A DNA stretch of 14,591 nt from Inquilinus sp039594555 (GTDB lineage: Bacteria; Pseudomonadota; Alphaproteobacteria; DSM-16000; Inquilinaceae): contig NZ_JBCNNF010000161.1 of the NCBI RefSeq assembly GCF_039594555.1, positions 1 to 14,591 on the forward strand. The letters are read 5' to 3'. Made by a program: the position numbers and the translations under genes. Below, piece after piece: positions 6,990 to 13,942 of the stretch. A model generated the notes under the pieces. It was not told where the DNA came from. It did not search any database and was given only the letters and a program-made list of their open reading frames with translations. Position 1 is the first letter of the stretch; each line of letters starts with the position of its first letter.

Positions 6990-8282
6990 ATGGCCGGATC
7001 GGGCTACCGCAAGGACCGCATCGGCAACCACAAGCTGCACCCCGAGACGCTGATGCTCGGCTACGGCTACGACCCGACCCTGTCCGAGGGCGCGGTCAAG
7101 CAGCCGGTCTTCCTGACCTCGACCTTCGTGTTCAAGTCGGCCGAGGAGGGGCGGGATTTCTTCGACTACACCGCCGGCCGGCGCGAGCCGAAGCCGGGGG
7201 CCGATGCCGGCCTGGTCTATTCCCGCTTCAACCACCCGAACAGCGAGATCGTCGAGGACCGTCTGGCGATCTATGAGGGGGCCGAGGCGGCGGGCATCTT
7301 CTCCAGCGGCATGTCGGCGATCGCCACCACGCTGCTGGCCTTCGCCCGGCCGGGCGACGTCATCCTGCACAGCCAGCCGCTGTATGGCGGTACCGAGACG
7401 CTGGTGGCCCGCACCCTGACGCCGTTCCAGATCGGCGCGGTCGGCTTTCCGGACGGCGTCGACGGTGCCGTGATCCGCAAGGCGGCGGAGGAGGCGATGG
7501 CCAAGGGCCGCGTCTCGGTGATCCTGGTCGAGACGCCGTCGAACCCGCTGAACACCCTGGTCGATCTCGAGCTGGTGCGGGCGGTGGCCGACGAGATCGG
7601 GTCGAAGCAGGGCCACACCCCGGTGATCGTCTGCGACAACACCCTGCTGGGCCCGATCTTCCAGAAGCCGATCCGGCACGGCACCGACATCGTGGTCTAT
7701 TCCCTGACCAAATATGTCGGCGGCCACAGCGACCTGGTGGCCGGCGCGGTGCTGGGCCGGCGCGACCAGGTCCGGCAGGTCAAGCTGCTGCGCGGCGCCA
7801 TCGGCACCCAGCTGGACCCGCATTCGGCCTGGATGATCGCGCGGTCGCTGGAGACGCTGTCGCTGCGCATGACCGCCGCCTGCCGCAACGCCGAGACCGT
7901 GACCCGGTTCCTGGCCGAGCATCCGCAGGTCGCCCGCGTCTACTACCCGGCCCTGCTGCCGGCGGGCAGCCCGGAGCGGGCGGTGTTCGACCGGCAATGC
8001 ACCGGGGCCGGCACCACCTTCTCCTTCGACATCAAAGGCGGCGAGGCCGAGGCCTTCCGCTTCCTCAACGCGCTGCGCATCTTCAAGCTGGCGGTCAGCC
8101 TGGGCGGCACCGAATCCCTGGTCTGCCACCCGGCGACCACGGTGCATTCCGGCGTGCCGAAGGAGACGCGGGAGCGGATCGGCATCTCCGACGCCACCAT
8201 CCGCGTCTCGATCGGCATCGAGCATGTCGAGGACCTGGTCGCCGACCTGACCCAGGCTTTGGCGGCCGCCGGGGAAGGCTAG
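6990..8282 (+). CDS. Cystathionine gamma-synthase family PLP-dependent enzyme (Cys/Met metabolism)
   Basis: A fold-type I PLP enzyme of the trans-sulfuration family, 430 residues, somewhat longer than the usual 380-400 because of an extended N-terminal region (about 55-75). Key residues seen: YSRFNHPN at 77-84 (phosphate-binding Tyr and Arg from the neighbouring subunit), SSGMSA (105-110), Y132 in PLYGGT, D216 in VCDNT, the Schiff-base lysine K241 in YSLTKYVGGHSD, the ESL loop near 375, and R405 in TIRVSIG for the substrate carboxylate. The position of the special cysteine of methionine gamma-lyase is Gly (G134), which argues against a classical methioninase. Synthase, sulfhydrylase or lyase activity remains possible. 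AGGAG lies 7 bases before the ATG. It may be read through from cydAB or controlled by the palindrome upstream. Confidence 0.93.
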   Translation: MAGSGYRKDRIGNHKLHPETLMLGYGYDPTLSEGAVKQPVFLTSTFVFKSAEEGRDFFDYTAGRREPKPGADAGLVYSRFNHPNSEIVEDRLAIYEGAEAAGIFSSGMSAIATTLLAFARPGDVILHSQPLYGGTETLVARTLTPFQIGAVGFPDGVDGAVIRKAAEEAMAKGRVSVILVETPSNPLNTLVDLELVRAVADEIGSKQGHTPVIVCDNTLLGPIFQKPIRHGTDIVVYSLTKYVGGHSDLVAGAVLGRRDQVRQVKLLRGAIGTQLDPHSAWMIARSLETLSLRMTAACRNAETVTRFLAEHPQVARVYYPALLPAGSPERAVFDRQCTGAGTTFSFDIKGGEAEAFRFLNALRIFKLAVSLGGTESLVCHPATTVHSGVPKETRERIGISDATIRVSIGIEHVEDLVADLTQALAAAGEG

Positions 8283-8313
8283 CCGCGACGCCACGGCCTG
8301 TTCGGGGCGCGGA

Positions 8314-8889
8314 TCACCTGGCCTCCGCCGGATCCTCCTCGAACAGGCCGGTCGGCAGCCCGTCGATGCTGCGGGTGTTCTTCAGCCGGCGATAGGCCTC
8401 CAGCCCCTCCTGCTTCTCCTTCGCTTCGGCCCAGCGCGCCAGGGTCGGCCGCTCGCCGGCATGGTCGAACAGCGGCACGCCGAAGCCGCAGGAGGTCTGG
8501 ACCAGGTCGATGTCCAGCCACACCATCTGCCGGGCGCCGACCGGCTCCTCGCCGCCATACTCCGCCTCCAGCAGGCGCGTGTATTCGGGGCCGCCGCGGC
8601 GCAGCACCCGGCCGGCGCCGTACAGCCGCAGGATCATCGGCGCGCCCTCGAAGGCGCAGAGCATCAGGGTCAGCCGGCCGGTGGCGCGCAGATGCGCCGC
8701 GGTCTCGTTGCCGCTGCCGGTCAGGTCGAGATAGAAGGCGGCGTTCGGCCCCGGGATCCGCAGCATGTCGGTGCCGCGGGGCGAGACATTGACCCGTCCC
8801 GTGTTGGCGGCGGAGGCCGTAAAGAAGATTCGCTGGCGCAGGATGAACTCCCGCAGGGCCGGCGAGATCTCCGGGAACTGCTTGGCCAT
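8314..8889 (-). CDS. Pyridoxamine 5'-phosphate oxidase-like flavin-binding protein (PPOX family)
   Basis: A 191-residue split-barrel protein of the PPOX superfamily, whose members bind FMN or F420 and include oxidases and reductases. Seen: an N-terminal helix (residues 1-20), then IFFTASAANTGRVNVSPRG (21-39), the first barrel strands; YLDLTGSGNETAAHLRATGRLTLMLCAF (53-80), the typical flavin-phosphate region; and the subfamily-typical C-terminal half with SCGFGVPLF (133-141) and RLKNTRSIDGLPTGL (168-182). It is not a true PdxH, which is longer and has a different C-terminal arginine-rich segment. AAGGAG lies 5 bases before the ATG at 8889. It converges with the PLP enzyme, leaving 31 bases between them. 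The function is not known; the shared link to PLP chemistry with its neighbour is by name only and should not be over-read. Confidence 0.9.
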   Translation of the reverse strand: MAKQFPEISPALREFILRQRIFFTASAANTGRVNVSPRGTDMLRIPGPNAAFYLDLTGSGNETAAHLRATGRLTLMLCAFEGAPMILRLYGAGRVLRRGGPEYTRLLEAEYGGEEPVGARQMVWLDIDLVQTSCGFGVPLFDHAGERPTLARWAEAKEKQEGLEAYRRLKNTRSIDGLPTGLFEEDPAEAR

Positions 8890-8947
8890 GGCGTCTCCTT
8901 GCGCGGGTCGGCGGAAAGCCTAACCGAGGCGCCGCAGCCGGCTCAAC

Positions 8948-8980
8948 CGGCCGGGGCGCAGGTCTGGGCTGCCCCGGCCG
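8948..8980 (-). terminator. GC-rich stem-loop after the small exported protein, candidate terminator
   Basis: A perfect 10-bp inverted repeat, CGGCCGGGGC at 8948-8957 and GCCCCGGCCG at 8971-8980, surrounds a 13-base loop. It begins 2 bases after the stop at 8983 when read on the minus strand. There is no T-run after the stem, so this may be a weak or Rho-assisted terminator. An overlapping alternative hairpin exists (GCCGG 8937-8941 with CCGGC 8947-8951). Confidence 0.5.
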
Positions 8981-8982
8981 CG

Positions 8983-9279
8983 TCAGCGGCTGGGCCGGAT
9001 CACGCAGGAGACGCCGTCGCCCCGGACATAGGTGTAGGTGCGGTCGGACAGCCAGCCGGTGCGGTAGGTGTAGACCGTCCCGCTCGGATCGACCGAGACG
9101 CCATAGGCGTCGGAGGTCGAGAACACGATCCGGCCGCGCGGGCCGATGCAGATGATGCTGTAGGAATCCATCTCGTCGACCGGGGTCGGCTTTTCGGCGG
9201 CCCGGGACGGCACGCCGGGAACCAGGAAGGCCGCGATCGCGATCCCACCGACGATCCGCAAAGCCGTCATATGCCTCAT
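8983..9279 (-). CDS. Small exported protein of unknown function with two cysteines
   Basis: This is a 98-residue product that I do not recognise. Residues about 4-28 form a Sec signal peptide (TALRIVGGIAIAAFLVPG), cleaved probably after SRAA before EKPTP. The mature part of about 70 residues is rich in Tyr, Ser, Thr and Gly, with an alternating pattern (IVFSTSDAYGVSVDPSGTVYTYRTGW) that suggests a small beta-sheet domain. C44 (SIICIGPRGR) and C92 (GVSCVIRP) lie near its two ends and could form a disulfide closing the domain. In-frame ATGs also exist at 9312, 9309 and 9270. I chose 9279 because AGGG lies 6 bases upstream and the signal peptide gains a basic start (MRH). The start is therefore uncertain, while the body of the gene is better supported. 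A hairpin follows its stop. Confidence 0.65.
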   Translation of the reverse strand: MRHMTALRIVGGIAIAAFLVPGVPSRAAEKPTPVDEMDSYSIICIGPRGRIVFSTSDAYGVSVDPSGTVYTYRTGWLSDRTYTYVRGDGVSCVIRPSR

Positions 9280-9336
9280 GGCCAGCCCTATGACCTGTCG
9301 GGCGGACATCATATCAGCGGAGTTGAATCCCTATCC

Positions 9337-9432
9337 ATCGTCATCCCGTGCGCGCTGCGGCACGCAGTGCCGCGGCGCAGACACGGAATCCCTCCGATCC
9401 GAGGAGATCCCCGCTTTCGCGGGGATGACGAT
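9337..9432. repeat. Hairpin-rich intergenic element with 11-bp terminal inverted repeats (REP/MITE-like)
   Basis: The element is bounded by ATCGTCATCCC (9337-9347) and its exact complement GGGATGACGAT (9422-9432). Inside are three nested or adjacent stem-loops. The first (9346-9386) pairs CCGTG, GCGC and GCGGCAC with GTGCCGC, GCGC and CACGG. The second (9391-9404) pairs CCTC with GAGG. The third (9407-9426) pairs ATCCCCGC with GCGGGGAT around TTTC. Short elements with CGTCATCCC ends and CCCCGC-TTTC-GCGGGG hairpins are typical dispersed repeats of proteobacterial intergenic DNA. Copy number cannot be seen from one window. It fills most of the gap between fabI and the small exported protein, and has no coding potential. 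Confidence 0.65.
9407..9426 (-). terminator. Stem-loop after fabI, possible terminator of the fab operon
   Basis: A perfect 8-bp stem with a 4-base loop lies 19 bases after the fabI stop (minus strand). No T-run follows, and it belongs to the repeat element described at 9337-9432, so termination is only a possible secondary role. Confidence 0.35.
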
Positions 9433-9444
9433 TCAGGAAAGCGG

Positions 9445-10278
9445 TCAGGCCTCCGCCGCCTCGCTGTTGCGCGGCGCGGCCGGCATGCCGATGGCGTGGT
9501 AGCCGGCATCGACATGGTGCACCTCGCCGGTGACGCCGGTCGACAGCGGCCCCAGCAGGTACAGGGCGGCGCCGCCGACCTCGTCGAGGGTGACGTTTTT
9601 GCGCAGCGGGCTGTTCTGCTGGTTGAAGCGGAACACGTAGCGCGCATCGCCGATGGCGCTGCCGGCCAGGGTCCGCATCGGCCCGGCCGAGATGGTGTTG
9701 ACCCGGATGCCCTGCGGGCCCAGATCGGCCGCTAGGTAGCGCACGCTGGCCTCCAGCGCCGCCTTGGCCACGCCCATGACGTTGTAGTTCGGCATCACCC
9801 GCTCGGCGCCCAGATAGGTCAGGGTCAGCAGGCTGCCGCCATTCGGCATGATCGCCGCCGCCCGCTTCGCCAGCGCGGTGAAGCTGTAGCAGCTGATCCG
9901 CATGGTGCGGCTGAAGTTCTCGGCCGTGGTGTCGAGGTAGCGGCCCTTCAGCTCTTCCTTGTCGGAATAGGCGATGGCGTGGACCAGGAAGTCGATCGAC
10001 CCCCATTCCGCGCCCAGCCGCTGGAACAGGGCGTCGACCGAGGCCTCGTCCTCGACGTCGCAGGGCGCCAGGAAGCTGGCGCCGATCGACTGGATCAGCG
10101 GCTCGACCCGCTTGCGGAAGGCGTCGCCCTGGTAGGTGAAGGCCAGCTCGGCCCCCTCGCGCGCCAGCGTCGAGGCGATGCCCCAGGCGATCGAGTGGTT
10201 GTTGGCGACGCCCATGATCAGGCCGCGCTTGCCGGCCATCAGGCCGGTGCCGCGGCGTTCGGTCGAAGTGGTGGTCAT
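9445..10278 (-). CDS. fabI: Enoyl-[acyl-carrier-protein] reductase (NADH)
   Basis: It reduces the trans-2-enoyl-ACP double bond in the last step of each fatty acid elongation cycle (FAS II, cytoplasm). The 277-residue protein is an SDR-fold enzyme with the FabI-specific nucleotide loop MGVANNHSIAWGIA (22-35) instead of the usual SDR glycine motif. The catalytic set is Y155, Y165 and K172, in TYLGAERVMPNYNVMGVAK; they match Y146, Y156 and K163 of E. coli FabI. The NTISAGPMRTLA segment (194-205) and DAGYHAIGM near the end are also typical. An extension of about 12 residues precedes the core. Its ATG overlaps the fabB stop by 4 bases (ATGA), a sign of translational coupling. FabI is the target of triclosan and related drugs; nothing here suggests a resistant form. 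Confidence 0.97.
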   Translation of the reverse strand: MTTTSTERRGTGLMAGKRGLIMGVANNHSIAWGIASTLAREGAELAFTYQGDAFRKRVEPLIQSIGASFLAPCDVEDEASVDALFQRLGAEWGSIDFLVHAIAYSDKEELKGRYLDTTAENFSRTMRISCYSFTALAKRAAAIMPNGGSLLTLTYLGAERVMPNYNVMGVAKAALEASVRYLAADLGPQGIRVNTISAGPMRTLAGSAIGDARYVFRFNQQNSPLRKNVTLDEVGGAALYLLGPLSTGVTGEVHHVDAGYHAIGMPAAPRNSEAAEA

Positions 10279-11492
10279 GCAGCGTACCGCTTGAAGGCGA
10301 GCGTCGCGTTGGTCCCGCCGAAGCCGAAGCTGTTGGAGAGGACGGTGGTCAGCCCGGCATTGTCGATCCGTTGCCGCACGATCGGGAAACCCTCCGCGGC
10401 CGGGTCGAGATTTTCGATATTGGCGCTGGCGGCGATGAAGTCGTGCTTCATCATCAGCAGGCTGTAGATGGCCTCGTGCACCCCGGCGGCGCCCAGCGAA
10501 TGGCCGGACAGCGACTTGGTCGAGCTGATCTTCGGCGCCCTGTCGCCGAACACCTCGCGGATCGCGCCCAGCTCGGTGACGTCGCCGACCGGGGTCGAGG
10601 TGCCGTGGGTGTTGATGTAGTCGACCGGCGTGTCCACCGTCACCAGGGCCTGGCGCATGCAGCGCACCGCGCCCTCGCCCGACGGCGCGACCATGTCGTA
10701 GCCGTCCGAGGTGGCGCCGTAGCCGACCAGCTCGCCATAGATCTTGGCGCCGCGCGCGCGGGCGTGCTCCAACTCCTCCAGCACCACGGTGCCGCCGCCG
10801 CCGGCGATGACGAAGCCGTCGCGGTCGCGGTCATAGGCGCGGCTGGCGCGCTCCGGCGTGTCGTTGAAGCGCGAGGAGAACGCGCCCATCGAGTCGAACA
10901 GCACCGACAGGGTCCAGTGCAGCTCCTCGCCGCCGCCGGCGAAGACGATGTCCTGCTTGCCCCACTGGATCAGCTCCGCGCCGTTGCCGATGCAGTGCGC
11001 CGAGGTCGAGCAGGCGGAGGAGATCGAGTAGTTGACGCCCTTGATCTTGAACGGCGTCGCCAGCGTCGCTGAGTTGGTCGACGACATGCAGCGCGGCACC
11101 ATGTAGGGGCCGATCCGCTTCGGGCCCTTCTCGCGGGTGATGTCCGCCGCGTCGACCTGGTTCGAGGTCGACGGCCCGCCGGAGCCCATGATCAGGCCGG
11201 TGCGCTCGTTCGAGACGTCGCTGTCCTCCAGCCCGGCATCGGCGATGGCCTGGGCCATGGCGATGTAGTTGTAGGCCGCGCCCGGGCCCATGAAGCGCAG
11301 GATGCGCCGGTCGACATGGTCGGCCGGGTCCAGCTTCACGGTGCCGTGGACATGGCAGCGGAAGCCCAGCTCCTTGTACTCCGGCGCGGCGACGATGCCG
11401 GAGCGGCCCTCGCGCAGGCTGGCGGTGACTTCGTCCTGGTTGTTGCCGATGCTCGAGACGATGCCGAGCCCGGTGACGACGACGCGTCGCAT
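10275..11492 (-). CDS. fabB: 3-oxoacyl-[acyl-carrier-protein] synthase I
   Basis: This condensing enzyme elongates cis-3-decenoyl-ACP made by FabA, and so commits carbon to unsaturated fatty acids. The 405-residue length equals that of KAS I. The thiolase-fold triad is present: C161 in SSACSTSAHC, H296 in NTHGTSTPVGD and H331 in KSLSGHSLGAAG (with K326). The C-terminal NSFGFGGTNA motif is intact. The presence of fabA directly upstream makes the FabB assignment safer than FabF. GGAG lies 8 bases before the ATG at 11492, and the gap to the fabA stop is only 19 bases, so the three genes form one operon. No truncation or unusual residue was seen. Confidence 0.97.
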   Translation of the reverse strand: MRRVVVTGLGIVSSIGNNQDEVTASLREGRSGIVAAPEYKELGFRCHVHGTVKLDPADHVDRRILRFMGPGAAYNYIAMAQAIADAGLEDSDVSNERTGLIMGSGGPSTSNQVDAADITREKGPKRIGPYMVPRCMSSTNSATLATPFKIKGVNYSISSACSTSAHCIGNGAELIQWGKQDIVFAGGGEELHWTLSVLFDSMGAFSSRFNDTPERASRAYDRDRDGFVIAGGGGTVVLEELEHARARGAKIYGELVGYGATSDGYDMVAPSGEGAVRCMRQALVTVDTPVDYINTHGTSTPVGDVTELGAIREVFGDRAPKISSTKSLSGHSLGAAGVHEAIYSLLMMKHDFIAASANIENLDPAAEGFPIVRQRIDNAGLTTVLSNSFGFGGTNATLAFKRYAA

Positions 11493-11511
11493 GGTGGTTC
11501 TCCGCGGTTCG

Positions 11512-12048
11512 TCAGAACGCTTCGGTCGACGTGAACAGGCCGACCCTCAGATCCTTGGCCTCGAAGATGATCTTGCCGTCGACGGCGACGCTGCCGTCGG
11601 CGATGCCCAGCACCAGCTTGCGGTTGATCACCCGCTTCAGGTCCAGGCGGTAGGTCACCAGCTTGGCGTCGGGCAGCACCTGGCCGGTGAACTTGACCTC
11701 GCCGGTCGACAGCGCCCGGCCCTTGCCCGGCGCCCCGGTCCAGCCCAGGAAGAAGCCCAGCAGCTGCCACAGCGCATCCAGGCCCAGGCAGCCCGGCATC
11801 ACCGGGTCGTTCTCGAAATGGCAGGCGAAGAACCACAGGTCCGGGCGGATGTCGAACTCCGCCACCGCCTCGCCCTTGCCATAGGCGCCGCCGTTGTCGT
11901 TGATGGTGGTGATCCGGTCCATCATCAGCATGGGCGGCAGCGGCAGCTTGGCGTTGCCAGGGCCGAACAGCTCGCCATGCGCGCAGGAGAGCAGGTCTTC
12001 GTAGGTGTAGCTGGATTTACCGGTCACGGCCGCGTTGGCGCCTTCCAT
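11512..12048 (-). CDS. fabA: 3-hydroxydecanoyl-[acyl-carrier-protein] dehydratase/isomerase
   Basis: It dehydrates 3-hydroxydecanoyl-ACP and isomerises the product to cis-3-decenoyl-ACP, the branch point of anaerobic unsaturated fatty acid synthesis. The chosen start gives 178 residues (E. coli FabA has 172) in a hot-dog fold. The catalytic pair is H77 (WFFACHF) and D91 (GCLGLDALWQ), and nearby ELFGPG, MLMMDRI, GEVKFTGQVLP and RVGLFTSTEAF match the family from end to end. A longer reading from a GTG at 12093 would add 15 residues absent from the family and overlap the predicted promoter, so I reject it. The ribosome site before the ATG at 12048 is weak (GGTAAG). First gene of the fabA-fabB-fabI operon. 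Confidence 0.96.
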   Translation of the reverse strand: MEGANAAVTGKSSYTYEDLLSCAHGELFGPGNAKLPLPPMLMMDRITTINDNGGAYGKGEAVAEFDIRPDLWFFACHFENDPVMPGCLGLDALWQLLGFFLGWTGAPGKGRALSTGEVKFTGQVLPDAKLVTYRLDLKRVINRKLVLGIADGSVAVDGKIIFEAKDLRVGLFTSTEAF

Positions 12049-12067
12049 GGTCTTACCGACGCGCGCG

Positions 12068-12095
12068 ACTGTAGCGTTTTTTCGGGTGGGCACAA
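12068..12095 (-). promoter_or_regulatory. Candidate promoter of the fabA-fabB-fabI operon
   Basis: On the minus strand, TTGTGC (12090-12095) and TACAGT (12068-12073) are separated by 16 bases and followed by a start region about 15 bases before the fabA ATG. Both boxes are partial matches. A second possible -10 (TATATT) lies near 12130 in the AT-rich patch of the same divergent gap (12049-12233), so more than one promoter may exist. I see no clear box pair for the divergent TPR gene. Confidence 0.35.
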
Positions 12096-12233
12096 GTGCG
12101 AGCCGGGCGCGCGGTGACGGCTCTCAATAATATAGATGGGCCCAATGGTCGCGGCGAACAGGCATTGCCTGCGGCCGTCCGGCACCCTAGCTTCGGGTAC
12201 CACGGCACCCTATCGGCGGAATTGGACGCGCGC

Positions 12234-13940
12234 ATGACCGTCTGGCGGACGACCCTCCTGGCCTCCTGTGTCGCGGCGACGGCCGTGCTGCGGCCGCCGG
12301 CCGCCGAGGCCGCCACCGATCCGCGCACCGTCGCGGGCGCCTATCTCGCCGGCGCCCATGCGCTGGCGGCCCGCGACCTCTCCGCCGCCGGGCGCTTCTT
12401 CAGCCAGGTGCTGGCGGCGGATCCGGACAACTTGGCGCTGCTGCGGCGCAGCTTCACCCTGACCCTCGCCGGCGGCGATGTCGACGGTGCCGCCAAGCTG
12501 GCCCGGCGCCTGGACACGGCGGACACCGCCGACCAGCTGGTCCGCATCACCCTGATCCTGAACGATGCCAAGGTCGGCCAATGGCGCGGCGCCCTGGACC
12601 GGCTGAAGACGATGGAGGCGGAAGGCACCGCCAAGTCGATCACGCCGATCATCTCGGCCTGGCTGCGGGTTGGCGCCGGCGACGGCAAGGCGGCGCTGTC
12701 CAGCCTCGATCCGCTGCTGAAGCAGGCGCGGCCGGACGCGCTGGGGTCGATCCAGAAGGCGCTGATCCTCGACTATCTCGGTGACCTGGACGGCGCGCAG
12801 AAGGCCTATGAGGCGCTGGGCGACATGGGCGGCACGGTGCGGCTGGTCGAGGGGCTGGCCAGCGTCTATCAGCGCGAAGGCCAGCGCGACAAGGCGCGGC
12901 AGGTCTATCGCAGCTTCACCGACCAGAACGGCGACAACCTGCTGCTGGAGCCGGCGATCCAGCGCCTGGACAAGGGCGAGCGGGCGCAGCCGATCATCGG
13001 CAGCCCGGCCGACGGGCTGGCCGAGGCGCTGTTCTACATCGCCAGCGCCGTCAGCCAGGACCGCGATTCCCAGGGCGGCGACACCGCCCTGATCTACACC
13101 CGCCTCGCCCTGTATCTGCGGCCGGACTTCCCGGTGGCGCAGATCCTGCTGGGCGACGTGCTGGCCGGGCAGGAGCAGTACCAGAACGCCATCGCCGCCT
13201 ATGAATCGCTGCCGGACGGCACGCCGGCCGGCTGGATGGCGCGGGTGCGCGAGACCCTGGCCTATGAGGGGCTGGAGCAGTTCGACAAGGGCATCGCGCT
13301 GGCCTCCGACCTGGTATCGGAGCGGCCGGACAGTCAGGCCGGCTATCTCCGCCTCGGCGACCTGTACCGGGCGAAGCAGGATTTCGCCTCCGCCGTCGTC
13401 GCCTATGACGACGCGGCCCGCCGCCAGAAGCGGCTGGAGGAGGTGGACTGGACCTTCCTCTACCGCCGCGGCATCGCGCTGGAGCGGGCCGGCCGGTTCG
13501 ACCGGGCCGAGCAGGATCTGCGCCGCGCCATCGGGCTGAACCCGGACCACGCCAACCTGCTGAACTACCTCGGCTACTCGCTGCTCGACCGCGGCAAGGA
13601 CCTGAAGGAGGCGGAGGACCTGATCCGCAAGGCGGTCGACCTGTCGCCGAATGACGGCTACATCACCGACAGCCTGGGCTGGGTCTATTACCGCACCAAC
13701 CAGATGGACAAGGCGGTGGAGACGCTGGAGAAGGCGATTTCGCTGAAGCCCGAGGACCCGACCATCAACGACCATCTGGGCGACGCCTATTGGCGGGTCG
13801 GCCGCAAGCTGGAGGCGCGCTACCAGTGGGAGGCGGCGCTGCGCACCACCGAGGGCGACCCGCCGAAGGACAAGATCCAGGACAAGCTGGCCAACGGCCT
13901 GCCCGCCCAGGAAGCGTCGGCCCCGGTCAAGTCGAACTGA
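12234..13940 (+). CDS. Exported tetratricopeptide (TPR) repeat protein
   Basis: The 568-residue product is built almost wholly of TPR helix pairs, which act as protein-docking scaffolds. Residues 1-26 form a signal peptide (MTVWRTTLLASCVAATAVLR..AAEA), so it is likely periplasmic or outer-membrane-associated. Degenerate repeats fill about 33-240. Clear TPR consensus units lie at about 300-400 and most strongly at 408-535: GIALERAGRFDRAEQDLRRA, then LGYSLLDRGKDLKEAEDLI, then LGWVYYRTNQMDKAVETLEKA, then LGDAYWRVGRKLEARYQWEAAL. The final 25 residues are charged and disordered. The ATG at 12234 is chosen because it starts the signal peptide; an upstream in-frame ATG at 12096 would bury it, though the ribosome site at 12234 is weak. 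Proteins of this kind often precede ispE in alphaproteobacteria (from general knowledge); the partner is not known. Confidence 0.93.
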   Translation: MTVWRTTLLASCVAATAVLRPPAAEAATDPRTVAGAYLAGAHALAARDLSAAGRFFSQVLAADPDNLALLRRSFTLTLAGGDVDGAAKLARRLDTADTADQLVRITLILNDAKVGQWRGALDRLKTMEAEGTAKSITPIISAWLRVGAGDGKAALSSLDPLLKQARPDALGSIQKALILDYLGDLDGAQKAYEALGDMGGTVRLVEGLASVYQREGQRDKARQVYRSFTDQNGDNLLLEPAIQRLDKGERAQPIIGSPADGLAEALFYIASAVSQDRDSQGGDTALIYTRLALYLRPDFPVAQILLGDVLAGQEQYQNAIAAYESLPDGTPAGWMARVRETLAYEGLEQFDKGIALASDLVSERPDSQAGYLRLGDLYRAKQDFASAVVAYDDAARRQKRLEEVDWTFLYRRGIALERAGRFDRAEQDLRRAIGLNPDHANLLNYLGYSLLDRGKDLKEAEDLIRKAVDLSPNDGYITDSLGWVYYRTNQMDKAVETLEKAISLKPEDPTINDHLGDAYWRVGRKLEARYQWEAALRTTEGDPPKDKIQDKLANGLPAQEASAPVKSN

Positions 13941-13942
13941 TC

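Noticed and set aside
12049..12093. Longer fabA from the GTG at 12093
   Set aside because: It adds 15 residues not found in FabA proteins and overlaps the likely -10 and -35 boxes.
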